Shown: positions 1 to 9,002 of the stretch, piece after piece | Layout: the number at the start of each line of letters is the position of its first letter | Position numbering within the stretch: position 1 is the first letter of the stretch | Origin: Platycnemis pennipes | Lineage: Eukaryota > Arthropoda > Insecta > Odonata > Platycnemididae | Reading direction: 5' to 3' | NCBI GenBank assembly: GCA_933228895.1 | Contig: OW121849.1 | Coordinates: 43,990,354-44,054,353 of the forward strand | DNA: 64,000 bases | Made by a program: the position numbers and the translations under genes | The notes under the pieces: generated by a model | The model's database searches: none | What the model saw: the letters and a program-made list of their open reading frames with translations, nothing else | Told to the model about the DNA's origin: nothing

Positions 1-80
1 AATCTTAAGGTTGGCTTTACACAGTGTTCTACGAAATTCTGTTTTCATTCAATCTTTTCACCTATATGTAATCCTATATG
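1..80 (-). repeat. degenerate 3' end of family C (RTE-like) retrotransposon
   Basis: The segment resembles, with many changes, the 3' ends of the family C copies near 54490 and 56870. All share an 'aatcctaggattggttt'-like motif followed by 'attct..tatcggccaacctcttca' and 'atgtaattcct'. Orientation is inferred from those copies. The match is partial and was judged by eye only. Confidence 0.4.
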
Positions 81-108
81 TATCCGATATGTAATAAACC
101 CAGTGTTC

Positions 109-140
109 GGGGGTTTGGGGGGAGGGGGGCGGGGGGGCGG
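109..140 (+). other. G-run tract with G-quadruplex potential
   Basis: Runs of five to seven G separated by TTT, A and C satisfy the usual four-run G-quadruplex pattern on the plus strand. It lies just beyond the 3' end of the recognisable Penelope-like coding sequence (minus strand). No function is shown. Confidence 0.6.
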
Positions 141-411
141 AACTATGCTAGCGAAAGGGTGAACGGCTGAACCAATTAAGTTGATTTTACTTTTTTCGTA
201 TACCATCATATACATACCATAAGTGGAAAAATAACAGTTTCCATCTTTGACCCAAACAGGTTGGAAACAGAAAAAATAAACACAAGTTCATAAGCCCCAT
301 GTAAATTTGCATAGTAACCACGTATCTACCGCCAATACTAAATAAAGCTTGTTCAAATGAGGAATGATGGTTTCGTTTGAGTCCTCCCTCGTTCTGTTGC
401 ATTTAAGTCAC

Positions 412-744
412 TTAAGCACAAAGTTTAAATTTTGTGAAAGAGGTGTTTCCTGTAGCAATGTTGTGAATTTTCTGCTCATTAAGAATTTGCGATAATATCC
501 CGGATATTGTAGATACGTATGGGATACAGGCACCCACGATTGGTTTTTCTCGATCGCCAACGATTCGCCGTTCTGGGGCGAGGAAAGATTCGTTTGATTT
601 ACTTACTTCCCAGATTCGAGTTGTGGCTCTCGATATTCCTTTTCGATTCATCCTAATTTCTTTCTCACTGTAGCCATTTTGGCGGAAAGTATTTTTCAAG
701 CGTTCAAGCTCCGTCCGTATGTTTTCCTCATCTGATATCACCTT
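412..744 (-). pseudogene. Penelope-like element C-terminal RT/linker fragment
   Basis: The minus-strand frame contains ISDEENIRTELERLKNTF, QNGYSEKEI and, later, IPYVSTISGILSQIL. This is the order seen after the thumb of Penelope-like RTs and before their GIY-YIG endonuclease. It continues the RT piece at 5409-6331 across two insertions. The frame ends at a stop at 412. No GIY-YIG residues are seen downstream (1-411), so the 3' end is missing or decayed beyond recognition. Confidence 0.75.
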
Positions 745-1018
745 CATCTACATCTACATAATACCCTGCAAGCCACCTCAAAGGTGTGAGGCAGGGGGTG
801 AATTCTCACCAAACATGCACTACATATCATGCATTTAAAAGGATTAGTAAGTATTAATATATTAGTCTAAACTGCAATATTTAAATTACGTATGAATAAA
901 CGTGCTGTTAGTTCGGTTACCTTCAAGTCCTTACACCAACATGCAACTACCGTGCTATGGATTCAATTACTCGTATTGGACATATTTACCGCTACTTGCG
1001 TCTTTTACTTTTACGTCT
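745..1018 (-). mobile_element. family A non-LTR retrotransposon 3' fragment with 5-bp target duplication
   Basis: On the minus strand this is the last ~18 codons of the family A ORF (ending GKYVQYE then stop), the AT-rich 3' UTR, the CCCCTGCC...GCAGGG stem-loop and a (ATGTAG)n-type tail. ACCTT occurs at both edges (740-744 and 1019-1023), a plausible target-site duplication. It sits inside the Penelope-like coding sequence, whose frame is restored when it is removed. It is a strongly 5'-truncated insertion. Confidence 0.8.
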
Positions 1019-1049
1019 ACCTTGCCTCGATTAATCAAAGTGGATATAA

Positions 1050-1088
1050 AGGTACGCACACACTGGCGCGACGCGACGGTAGCGACAG
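1050..1088 (+). repeat. left terminal inverted repeat of Harbinger element
   Basis: It starts AGGTACGCACACACTGGCG and continues with repeated GCGACG steps. It pairs with 5367-5405. The first base follows a TAA target duplication. Confidence 0.92.
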
Positions 1089-1221
1089 GACTAACGGTAA
1101 ACTGATCCGCCCCGCGACAAATTATCCTTTGGTCCGTCGCTCCCTGGCGCACACACCGGCGCGACGCGACAGCGGCAGAAAGTCTCCACAGTAGTTGGCA
1201 GCAAGCGCAAAGGAAAGCGGC

Positions 1222-3547
1222 ATGGCATCGGACGACGAGATTTTGCTTCTAGCAGCACTGGTGGAGGACGAAAAACCGAAGAGGTACTACCTTCATCAAT
1301 GAAATTATTATTCTCAGATATTGGTCTTTGTAATGAAAATTCATGACTTTGTATCAATATTCTTTTAGGAAAAGAAGCAAGTGGGTGCACGACATTAACC
1401 TTGAGCGTGAGGAGAGAGGAGAGTTTTACACCTTGATACCTCTCCTACGTGAGGACGAAAAGAGATTTTATATATACTTCCGGATGACCATTGAGTGCTT
1501 CGACGAAATATTGGAAATAATTAAGGAGAATATTAAAAAGATGAATACAAACTTTCGCCGGGCTATTCCACCAGAAGAACGCTTGGCTGTAACTCTGAGG
1601 TAAGTAAATATATATATATCACCAAAATATTTATTTCAATTTTAAAACTCACAACATAAGTAATAGTGTTTCATATTTTTCTATAAAAATTTTGGAACTT
1701 AGGAAAAAGATTGTGAGTTGATATTAGGGACTATCACAGAATTCCCTGTTTCCTCCAAATCCCGCAGTTCCTCTTCCAACACCAACTGTGAAATTTTCAT
1801 TTTGAGAATGGCCTGCTTTCGAGGTGGCAATTTTTTCACAGTTTGTGCTAGTGCGAGAAATAATTGATCGGTAGGGTCCTCTCTTCTAGGCTCTTTACTG
1901 CCTAGATATGCGAGAACTCTGTCAACAGAGGAAGGTGAAACACAATCTGTTTCCTTTCTTCTTCTTTTGGTCCCTTGAGGAGTTTCCTTGTAAACCATTC
2001 TCAAATCGTTGTCATCAGGCAATTCTGCAGACATTTCTGTGGAGGTTCCATTTGATGAGCCGTTGTCAGAACTCCCTGCTGTCTCCATATCCAAACTCTC
2101 CACGTTGGAATCAGTTCTGAAATGATGTAATCGTTAATTACTTAATTTGTTGAGAAAATTTTCACTTGAAAGAAAAGTTTTTGCTTAACTCACCTAGCAA
2201 AGCATAGGTATGGCTTCAGAAACTCCATCTGCTTCGCCCACTGCCAATATTTTGTGTTTGCCGCCGCACTTTGACCAGTTTGCGTTTTCAAACTCCAAAG
2301 GTATCTGGAGTATGAATCCCGCAGATTCTTCCATCGTTTTTTTACGACTCCTCCTTGGTATGGATAAAAATAAGACCATATTATAATAATCCTATCAACA
2401 GTTTGGACTACATGTGTGTATATATATATTAAATTTTATTTATTTTCCTTTTTAATGCTGTACATTTTGCAAACTGTGAGTTTATTAAGTTAGATACTAT
2501 TGGTAAGCTCATTGCAATCGCTGAATGTTGAAACTTTTCTCCTAAAATAACGACTATAACACCCTCAGCTAAACGTGAAACCACAGTACAAGAAAAATAA
2601 AAGAAAGTGAGTGTTTACTATATTTAGCTTACAGGGCATTGATCCACTAAACATAAGAAATTTTTCCTTTCAGATTCCTTGCCACCGGAGATAGCTACAA
2701 AACTATTGGCCACAGCTATCGGTTGGGATTTTCCACCGTGGCTACAATCGTGGAGGAAGTCTGTGCAGCCGTATGGAGCAGAATGATGCCGATGTATCTA
2801 CCGCAGCCGACAAAAGAAATCTGGGAGGATTCTGCTCGTGGATTCGAGGAGCTGTGGCAGTTTCCAAATTGCATCGGAAGCATAGATGGGAAACACATAT
2901 CCATAACGTGCTCAAAAAAGTCTGGCTCGATTTACTTTTGCTATAAGAAAAATTTTTCGATTGTTCTTATGGCAATTGTGGGGCCTGATTATAGATTTAT
3001 TTGCGTGGACATTGGCGCGTACGGGAAAAATAGTGACGGGGGAATTTTTGAGGACTCGGCTATGGGAAGACGATTGGAATCTGGGGGATTGAATGTTCCG
3101 AGTGACAAACCCCTCCCGGGGCAATCAGAAAGCACGCCCCATGTATTGATAGGTGACGAAGCCTTCCCTCTCAAGCCCTATTTAATGAGGCCTTTTCCTC
3201 ATCGGCAGGCCAGGCATGAAGAGAGAAAAGATATTTTTAACAACCGGCTATGTAGAGCAAGGCGAGTGGTGGAAAATGCATTTGGCATTTTAGCAAAAAA
3301 GTGGAGAGTGTTTTACCGGCCTCTGGAGGTTAAGGTTGAGACAACGAGAGCAATTGTGAAGGCAGCATGTGTTCTTCACAATTATCTTCGAACGAAAACT
3401 TCAGACATAAACTGTTTGCACCTCCTTGAAGAGGAAGATAATGTTGTGGGCATGGGTGAAATCCCCAACGACTTCAGGAGGGGAACTAATTACGCTTTTC
3501 AAGTGAGAGACACATTTGTGAGCTATTTTAGCGAAAATAGAATTTAA
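1222..3547 (+). CDS. Harbinger DDE transposase, three exons, intact
   Basis: Exons are 1222-1283, 1369-1599 and 2674-3547, with GT-AG introns (donors GTACTA and GTAAGT; acceptors TTTTAG and TTTCAG). Together they give 1167 nt, or 388 codons plus stop, with no interruption. The start ATG at 1222 opens with MASDDEILLLAAL, typical of this family's acidic N-terminus. Residues about 93-128 (LAVTLRFLATGDSYKTIG...) form the helix-turn-helix-like region. The DDE_Tnp_4-type nuclease follows. Candidate catalytic residues are D169 in IGSIDGKHI, D259 in VLIGDEAFPL and E298 in RRVVENAFGIL. Product: nuclear transposase that cuts at the element's inverted ends, by family knowledge. An AATAAA lies at 3576-3581. 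Two exons of the antisense MADF gene lie inside intron 2. Confidence 0.92.
1630..1635 (-). terminator. poly(A) signal of the MADF-BESS gene
   Basis: AATAAA on the minus strand about 64 bases past the stop. It lies inside intron 2 of the transposase, just beyond transposase exon 2, so the two mature transcripts need not overlap in exons. Confidence 0.5.
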
Positions 3548-3993
3548 ATCCCTTTGACAAAAGGTGTGAAAAAGAAATAAATATGTAAGAAAAATAGATT
3601 GGTTTTCTTATTTAACATACAATAATTGCTAATACTTCAAGTTTTTCATTGCTGTAACGTAAGCGATGTTTCTCAAAATATGACAAATTACCTATAGTGC
3701 ACCTATTTTTTTGCGTATTGCAGTTCCATATCTTTTATATATTACAATGTGAAAGCGACATGCATCACTGATCAGGTAATGAAAAAGATGGAGGACTTAC
3801 CTGTTTCTCCCAATTCTGCTCCTATTTCATCCCAGATCTCTTCCTTCTTCTTCAGATCCTTATACTCAGGCTTGGATAGGTCGTACAAAACCGGGTATTT
3901 CTTCACACTTTCAAGAAGAAGTTCTGTCGATCCCATCTCGTTCTTGGTGTTGGTGCCTTCCTTGGTTGGTGTTCCTTCGCTCATCGACCACAA
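1699..3993 (-). CDS. MADF-BESS DNA-binding protein of the Harbinger element, three exons, intact
   Basis: Exons on the minus strand are 3993-3801, 2353-2194 and 2116-1699, with GT-AG introns (donors GTAAGT and GTGAGT; acceptors CCAAG and TTTCAG). They total 771 nt, or 256 codons plus stop. Residues about 24-105 form a MADF (Myb/SANT-like) domain: LLLESVKKYPVLYD, then EIWDEIGAELGETG, VVKKRWKNLRDSYSRYLWSL and QWAKQMEFLKPYL. A basic KRRRK stretch near residue 168 could be a nuclear localisation signal. Residues about 198-234 (DPTDQLFLALAQTVKKLPP...) are a BESS motif, a protein interaction module. A reverse TTTATT poly(A) signal is at 1630-1635. Harbinger elements usually carry a Myb-like partner needed for transposase import and DNA binding, and that role is inferred here. 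Confidence 0.9.
3576..3581 (+). terminator. poly(A) signal of the transposase gene
   Basis: AATAAA 28 bases after the transposase stop codon. Confidence 0.6.
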
Positions 3994-4099
3994 ATGAAAG
4001 CTAACAGCGAATACATGTGGATCGTGGCGCTGGTTACTAATCTATGGGGAATTCCTCGTTGTGAAAGTACGACAAATTTGAAACAAGTATCGCCCTCCC

Positions 4100-4395
4100 G
4101 TAGCGAGGGGCACCAATCCTTCTGAGATCCCTTCTAGGAAGTCCCGCAGTTGGGAACCATACAGAGAGGCTTGGTACTCGGTGGGGAATTGTGTTAATTT
4201 GCTGCAAAATCCACGTTCGCCACCTGGGACATTGTCCGGGTATGAATTCCCGAAGCGTTCAAAGCCCTTCCGAGATCCTTTCCAAGAAGTACCGCAGTAG
4301 GAAACCATACAGTGAGGCTTATCTTGGTACTCAGTGGGAAATGAGTTAGATTGTTGGAAAAAATTCACATATTATCCTCTAGGGACATTTGCCGA
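4100..4395. repeat. two-copy 148-bp tandem repeat upstream of MADF exon 1
   Basis: Motifs recur at 148-bp spacing. GATCCCTTCTAGGAAGT at 4126 recurs as GATCCTTTCCAAGAAGT at 4274. The segments around 'aaccatacag.gaggct' and 'ggtactc.gtggg' also repeat. The repeat lies in the Harbinger element, just 5' of the minus-strand MADF gene, so it may be a promoter or subterminal repeat. The minus-strand open frame across it (4042-4368) is a by-product of the repeat. Confidence 0.6.
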
Positions 4396-4649
4396 GTATA
4401 AGTATGAATGCCTGAAACATTCCAAGAATTGTAACTGCACATGAATGGTCATTTTTGTTGTTTTATTTATTTTGTCATTGATTTATTACTCTATTAATAT
4501 TTTGTTAACACGAATTAGTATTTTGTTGTAGTCCGTAATACATGATTCATGTATTAACATTACTAACCCATGCATGATAGGTAAATATAGATAAATATAT
4601 GTAGATAAAAGCCATTATAACCAATAATCCCTTTGTTACTATGCAGAAA

Positions 4650-4840
4650 CTACATCTACACGATACCCTGCAAGCCACCGCGAGGGTGTGTGGCAGGGGG
4701 TGAAGATCACCAAGCATGAACTACCGACATGCAAACAAACAACTATAGGGTCTCATGCAACTAGATTGTTAGTATCTATAGTATTTAAGGGATTATACAT
4801 GCATCATGCACTACAGACTACTCTAAAATATTAAACTTAA
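4650..4840 (-). mobile_element. family B non-LTR retrotransposon 3' tail inside Harbinger
   Basis: Starts with TACATCTACACGATACCCTG, then the CACC...GGTG hairpin arm and 'gtgtggcagggggtgaagatcacc'. The family B 3' UTR follows ('ctagattgttagtatctatagtatttaagg'), matching 36603-36750 and 39920-40080. The immediately preceding 4555-4645 looks like family B 3' UTR in the opposite orientation (compare 14993-15100). Confidence 0.75.
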
Positions 4841-4920
4841 ATTAATATATAAACTAACCGTCCAGCGTCATTCTATTAACAGCGCGACTCTATTAACTAA
4901 CATATTTTCACTTAGTAGCC

Positions 4921-5001
4921 TAGTTGCATGTTTGGTGATCTTTACCCCCTGCCACACACCAGTACGGTGGTTTGCAGGGTGTTGCGTAGAGCTTGATGTA
5001 G
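4921..5001 (+). mobile_element. family B-like 3' tail, inverted relative to 4650-4840
   Basis: Reads 'tgcatgtttggtgatc', 'ccccctgccacacacc', 'ggtttgcagggtgttgcgtag' and ends in a TGATGTAG-like tail. No coding part is present. It faces the minus copy 80 bp away. Confidence 0.7.
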
Positions 5002-5366
5002 AGTACCACTAAAATGAAACATTCACACATGGCAAGACAAACAAGCGATAATATTAGCGTATTTTATTTACCAGTATGCAGTAAATTAATGTCTCTCTCA
5101 CCATAAGTTCAGTAACTTTCGTAGCTAACGATAAATTGCCTTAGATACATCTATGTGGACGAGGATTAGTCAAATTAGCGCCCAAATATTCATACCCGTC
5201 GCGCGCGACAAGCGGAAAAATCCTGCATGCAGCGACAGGCCGCCCCGTCGCGCGGCTGTCGCTGCAGCGGTGGTCTGCCGCCGCGACAATGTCGCCTCAG
5301 TGTGTGCGCTCCCATTGCTCACAGCGGTTCACGCTGTCGCGCGGCAAAATAGAAAGTCCCGTTACT

Positions 5367-5405
5367 CTGTCGCTGCCGTCGCGTCGCGCCAGTGTGTGCG
5401 TACCT
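5367..5405 (-). repeat. right terminal inverted repeat of Harbinger element
   Basis: Reverse complement of the left terminus with one mismatch across about 39 bases. It is followed by TAA (5406-5408). Confidence 0.92.
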
Positions 5406-5408
5406 TAA

Positions 5409-6331
5409 ACTGCAATTCGATGTGAGGGATGGTGGTAGCGATTGGTGAGAGTCAGTTGTCGATATACTTGGCGTTCCATATCCCTTGCGGTGGAGTAAAA
5501 CGTCGAGGAAAGGCAGTTACTCATTTTCTTCCTTTACCATGGTAAATTTTATATTTCCGTGTTGGCTGTTCGAATATAAATCTTGAAGAGCGATAATTCC
5601 GTGGGGCCAAATTATGAAAGTGTCATCTACATGTCTGTAGAAATACTTTGGTCTCAGGAGGCTTAGATATTAGGCTTTTTCTTCAAAGTTCTCCATGAAG
5701 AAATTTTCAACGGATGGTGAGAGAGGGGAGCCCATCGCCGCTTTATTTATTTTCCATTGCATGAAAAATAAATTGAAGTCAACGTGTGGTGAAACAGACT
5801 TACCGTCTGCTTATCAAAGCGCACTTTCATGCATTGGAGAGTCTCTTTTATGGCAACACGAAAAAAGAGTGAGACGACGTCGAAACATAACATAATGTCC
5901 TCCGTGTTCTTAATTAAATGCTCACAGTTTCCCACGTATGGTGAGAGGATTCCGGTGAGGTATTTGAAGAGTTCATATGTTGGATAATCTATGGCACTCA
6001 CGATTGGTCTAAATAGGACCCCGTGTTCATGGATTTCTGGCACCCCAAGAGGCAACGGCCTACGGCAGACCGTTGCTTGCGGTATGAGGCATTTTGCTGT
6101 CTCCGAAGGGATTCCTGCCTGTTTAATCACGGAAGCCGTCTTCCTTGTCTGGGCGTCCGTGGGATCCCGTGAAAGAGGACGGTGGGCTGCGTCCAGCAGG
6201 TCTTCAAATTTTTTATGATATTCTTCGCTCTTCGAGAGTACCGTGGCGTTCCCTTTGTCCGCTGTTAGGATGACAATGTCTCAATTTTCCAACAGAGAAT
6301 GAAGAGCTATTAACTCTTCCCTCCTGATGAT
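5409..6331 (-). pseudogene. Penelope-like reverse transcriptase fragment (RT core)
   Basis: Read from 6331 downward on the minus strand, the peptides include ILTADKGNATVLSKSEEY, then PLPLGVPEIHEHG and RPIVSAIDYPTYELFKYL. A palm segment with FDVVSLF and an A-motif-like core follows. After a frameshift come AAMGSPLSP and YRHVDDTFIIWPHG, the YxxDDT catalytic motif. The last part is IKFTMVKEEN and LPFLDVLLHRKGYGT, typical of Penelope RTs. A stop interrupts the first reading frame near 6286 and another ends it at 5747. Reading resumes in a different frame, and further stops lie near 5665 and 5515. The gene is dead. It stops at the Harbinger target site TAA (5406-5408). Confidence 0.85.
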
Positions 6332-6332
6332 G

Positions 6333-7144
6333 TTACAAAATAATTAATGATGAATTAACAAACGTGAAATCCATTAAATATCTTGGAATAAGACTGGCAC
6401 ATGATCTTTCCTGGGGTAAACACAAACGTGAAATAATGGGGCTATCTGATCGTAAACTGGGATTCATCACAAGATTACTGGGTAAATGTGACGATCACGT
6501 ACGAGAAATCAGTTACTTTTCCCTTGTTAGACCTCATTTGGAATATGCTGCCAGTATATGGGATCCCTACGAAATCGGTCTAAATAATAAATTAGGACGT
6601 GTGCAGCGAAGATCGGCAAGATTTGTAAAGGGACGACACTATAATCATACTAGCGTAACCAGTGTATTAAATGAATTAAAATGGGAATCATTGTCAGATC
6701 GCAGGTTGAAATTTAGACTTAATCTCTTGAATAAATTACAAGATAATATTTTCAGTGATGACGTTAAAAATATTTTGCGAACCCCAACTTAATATGGTAG
6801 ACTGGACCATGATTACAAAATTAGAGAAATTGATTGCCAAACTGACAGATTCAAAATGTCCCTTTTTCCTCGTACAATTAGGGATGTGAATAGCGGTAAA
6901 TATGTCCAATACCAGTAAATCAATGTATAGAATAGGTAGTTGCATATTGGTATAAGGCCTTGAAGGTAACCCAACTAAACGCATGTTTTTGCATGCTTAC
7001 TTTGCTATTTTTATCTTTTTAAATGGTGAAGTTTGGACTAATATATTAATATTAATCCTATTTTATCCATGATATGTAGTGCATGTTTGGTGAGAATTCA
7101 CCCCCTGCCACACACCTTTATTGTGGCTTGCAGGGTATTATGTA
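6333..7144 (+). mobile_element. 5'-truncated family A non-LTR retrotransposon
   Basis: Contains the C-terminal part of the reverse-transcriptase ORF (see the pseudogene entry), about 160 bp of 3' UTR and the 'ccccctgccacacacc...gtggcttgcagggtattatgtagatg' 3' end. It abuts the truncated Penelope-like element. The protein style (SFVRPHLEYAASIWDPY-like and VQRRSARFVKG motifs) fits the CR1/Jockey-type group of non-LTR elements. I cannot assign the clade firmly. Confidence 0.85.
6337..6918 (+). pseudogene. family A reverse transcriptase C-terminus
   Basis: The frame encodes VKSIKYLGIRLAHDLSWG, then SLVRPHLEYAASIWDPY, RVQRRSARFVKG, ELKWESLSDRRLKFRLNLL and NILRTPT. A stop at 6790-6792 interrupts it; sister copies have a tyrosine codon here. 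Reading resumes in the same frame to GKYVQYQ and a stop at 6916-6918. This is the thumb and post-RT region; the catalytic palm is absent because of 5' truncation. Confidence 0.85.
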
Positions 7145-7179
7145 GATGGAGATATAGATATTACCAAGTTTTTACATAA

Positions 7180-7390
7180 TCCTTCTCATTTATATCTTTC
7201 ACTATTTTTCCATGATACCAAGTATTCCTTTGTCATTTTTCCCCATAACTTTTTTCTTGACTATAAGCTTCATCTGACCATTATGCCTCAAGGTATGGCT
7301 GATTTTTTAAAAAATTTTCTTTCAACTTCTCTTTGCTCCCACTCTTCTTAAAACTTCTTCCTTTGTCACAGCCTGTTTCATGTTCGTTAT
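7180..7390 (-). repeat. degenerate family C (RTE-like) fragment
   Basis: Plus-strand 'ttcttgactataagcttcatctgaccattatgcctcaagg' and 'cttctctttgctcccactcttcttaa' parallel the family C copies at 54660-54780 and 57040-57140. It is badly decayed. 7391-7814 holds nothing else that I recognise. Confidence 0.5.
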
Positions 7391-7814
7391 CCACGCATAA
7401 AACCACAAGTTGAATATAATAATTGATATTTATTATTTCGACACAGAACATTGAGTATTTTTTAAGAAAAACGAATTTAAATAGACAATTAGACAATAGA
7501 GAAACGAATTTAAAGACAAAACTTCAAGCCTCGCCTTGGGTCAAGTATTCTGCCAAATGAGTAATCAAAACTTGCAAATGGAAATGCACTCTTATGGAAA
7601 TAAATTAATCGTGGGATGTACTTTTGCTTTAACAAAATACGGATTAGAACTGAATTCAAGCAAGAAAATCGACACGAAGTGCTTGAGAGGAGGAAAATTT
7701 TTAAGGCTCTTAAGCGACTCGGTTAGGTGTTTCCATATGCGTATCGTAAGGCAAGGTACAAGTGAATAGACTTTGAAACTAATAATTCCAAAATACATAC
7801 AAGAGTTGAATGAG

Positions 7815-8059
7815 ATTTTGTTCAGAACGTTTATCGGGGTCTAGTTAACTTAATATTTACATTTAATTTGGACTGGGCGTAACATAGGTCGCATATCACG
7901 ATGTATGACTGCTTCCATGTACATGGAAACATTTTGTTACTCAGCCATAAAATGATCACCGGGGTTAGAACATCGTGATATGCGACCCATGTTACGCCCA
8001 GTCCAAATTAAATATATAAATTAAGTTAACTAGACCCCGATAAACCTTCTGAACAAAAT
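7815..8059. mobile_element. 245-bp fold-back element (MITE-like)
   Basis: The two ~90-bp arms (7815-7904 and 7970-8059) are near-perfect inverted repeats starting ATTTTGTTCAGAA and ending at TCACGATGT. A 65-bp spacer separates them. There is no ORF and no clear target duplication at the edges, so the superfamily is unknown. The few arm differences suggest a fairly recent origin. Confidence 0.85.
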
Positions 8060-9002
8060 GCATTTCTATGTGTACGTAATTCTACGTAATTCATTAATTT
8101 TCAATCATTCGTAAATATGATAGGTGATCTGAATCCCCTGTAAAATTTTATTTTAGATCCAACTTGGGAACATCAAGGAAATACAATTATTAAATGACTG
8201 AGTTGAAAGTTGAAGTCCCATTAAATTGTTTTTCCTTAAAAAATAGGTTTTTCATTGCACCTATTCCGTGGATGATATTCACGTATCCTGGCTTTATATG
8301 ACTTTTTTCCAATGCAATTTCAAAGTAATCAGCCTGAAAGTCCCTAATAGTTCCTACTACTTTGAATTAAAGTAATAATAATTGGTATTTTGAGTTATTA
8401 TCTACGAGTAGATTTGTATAGCAGCAGGTAGGAAGAAGTAGTAGTAGATTTTTCTTTTTCTGTTTTTTTTAGCTTATTTTCAAATACTATTTATTTATAA
8501 TTTAGTGTGCAACAAAAATATTAGTGGGTAAAATTACCACTGAATTTCATAAGCGGGGACATGTAAGGCTAAAAAAAGAGAAGGCTGAAAATAAAACATT
8601 CCCTATATTTGAAAGAATTTTCAAGTGTCGTTATTCTTTCACGCTTGCAATGCTCCACGAATAAGTTTCAGCAAATTTTCTCCTCGCTTCTTCACTAAGC
8701 CACTCTATATAATTCATCGAAGAACGTATTCACTTATTCTTAATTCACAAATCTATCATCTTTTCCATAAGAGATACCTCCTCGTAATCCACTACTTACA
8801 TTTATATTTTATTTTCAACATTTTTTGACTTTTTTCTACTTTCCCAAAAAAGATTTCCCTCACTAATCTTTATCTCACTCCCAGGCTTCGTCTTCCTACT
8901 CAAACAGATGAACACCACTAATCATCCAATCTTCGTCACATTGTAGCGCTAAACAAATCCATGAATTGATGATTATTACCTCTTATGAATGAATGATATT
9001 AA
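8060..9002. other. no recognisable gene
   Basis: AT-rich sequence with a long T/C-rich stretch at 8590-8900. The small ORFs have no recognisable domain. Confidence 0.5.

Larger units (their letters stand above)
1050..5405 (+). mobile_element. complete PIF/Harbinger DNA transposon
   Basis: The 4356-bp element is flanked by TAA at 1047-1049 and 5406-5408, the three-base target duplication expected for PIF/Harbinger. Its terminal inverted repeats begin AGGTACGCACACACTGGCG and match for about 39 bases with one mismatch, T/C at about position 31. A degenerate second copy of the terminal motif lies about 95 bp inside each end (about 1147-1182 and 5270-5325). It encodes a DDE transposase (plus) and a MADF-BESS protein (minus). 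Both are free of stops when spliced at GT-AG sites, so the copy may be young or autonomous. Its right third (4555-5001) contains pieces of family B retrotransposon ends in both orientations. It is inserted in a Penelope-like element. Confidence 0.93.
412..6331 (-). mobile_element. Penelope-like element, truncated and interrupted twice
   Basis: The minus strand encodes pieces of a Penelope-type reverse transcriptase in the right order. These are 6331-5409 (RT fingers to palm and the start of the thumb), 1046-1019 (a peptide reading ISTLINRGK) and 744-412 (VISDEENIRTELERLKNTF, then a PYVSTISG-type linker). Two later insertions split them: the Harbinger element at 1050-5405 and a non-LTR fragment at 745-1018. 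The frame rejoins exactly as GK-VISDEEN when the second insertion and one copy of its ACCTT duplication are ignored. The GIY-YIG endonuclease domain expected after the linker is not visible, so the copy is truncated near 412. It also lacks the RT N-terminus. Confidence 0.85.

Noticed and set aside
4042..4368. 108-codon minus-strand ORF with an internal protein repeat
   Set aside because: The open frame follows from a 148-bp tandem DNA repeat inside the Harbinger element. No domain or splice context supports coding.
5153..5425. 90-codon plus ORF
   Set aside because: It crosses the Harbinger right terminal repeat and its boundary, so it is a shadow of GC-rich terminal sequence.
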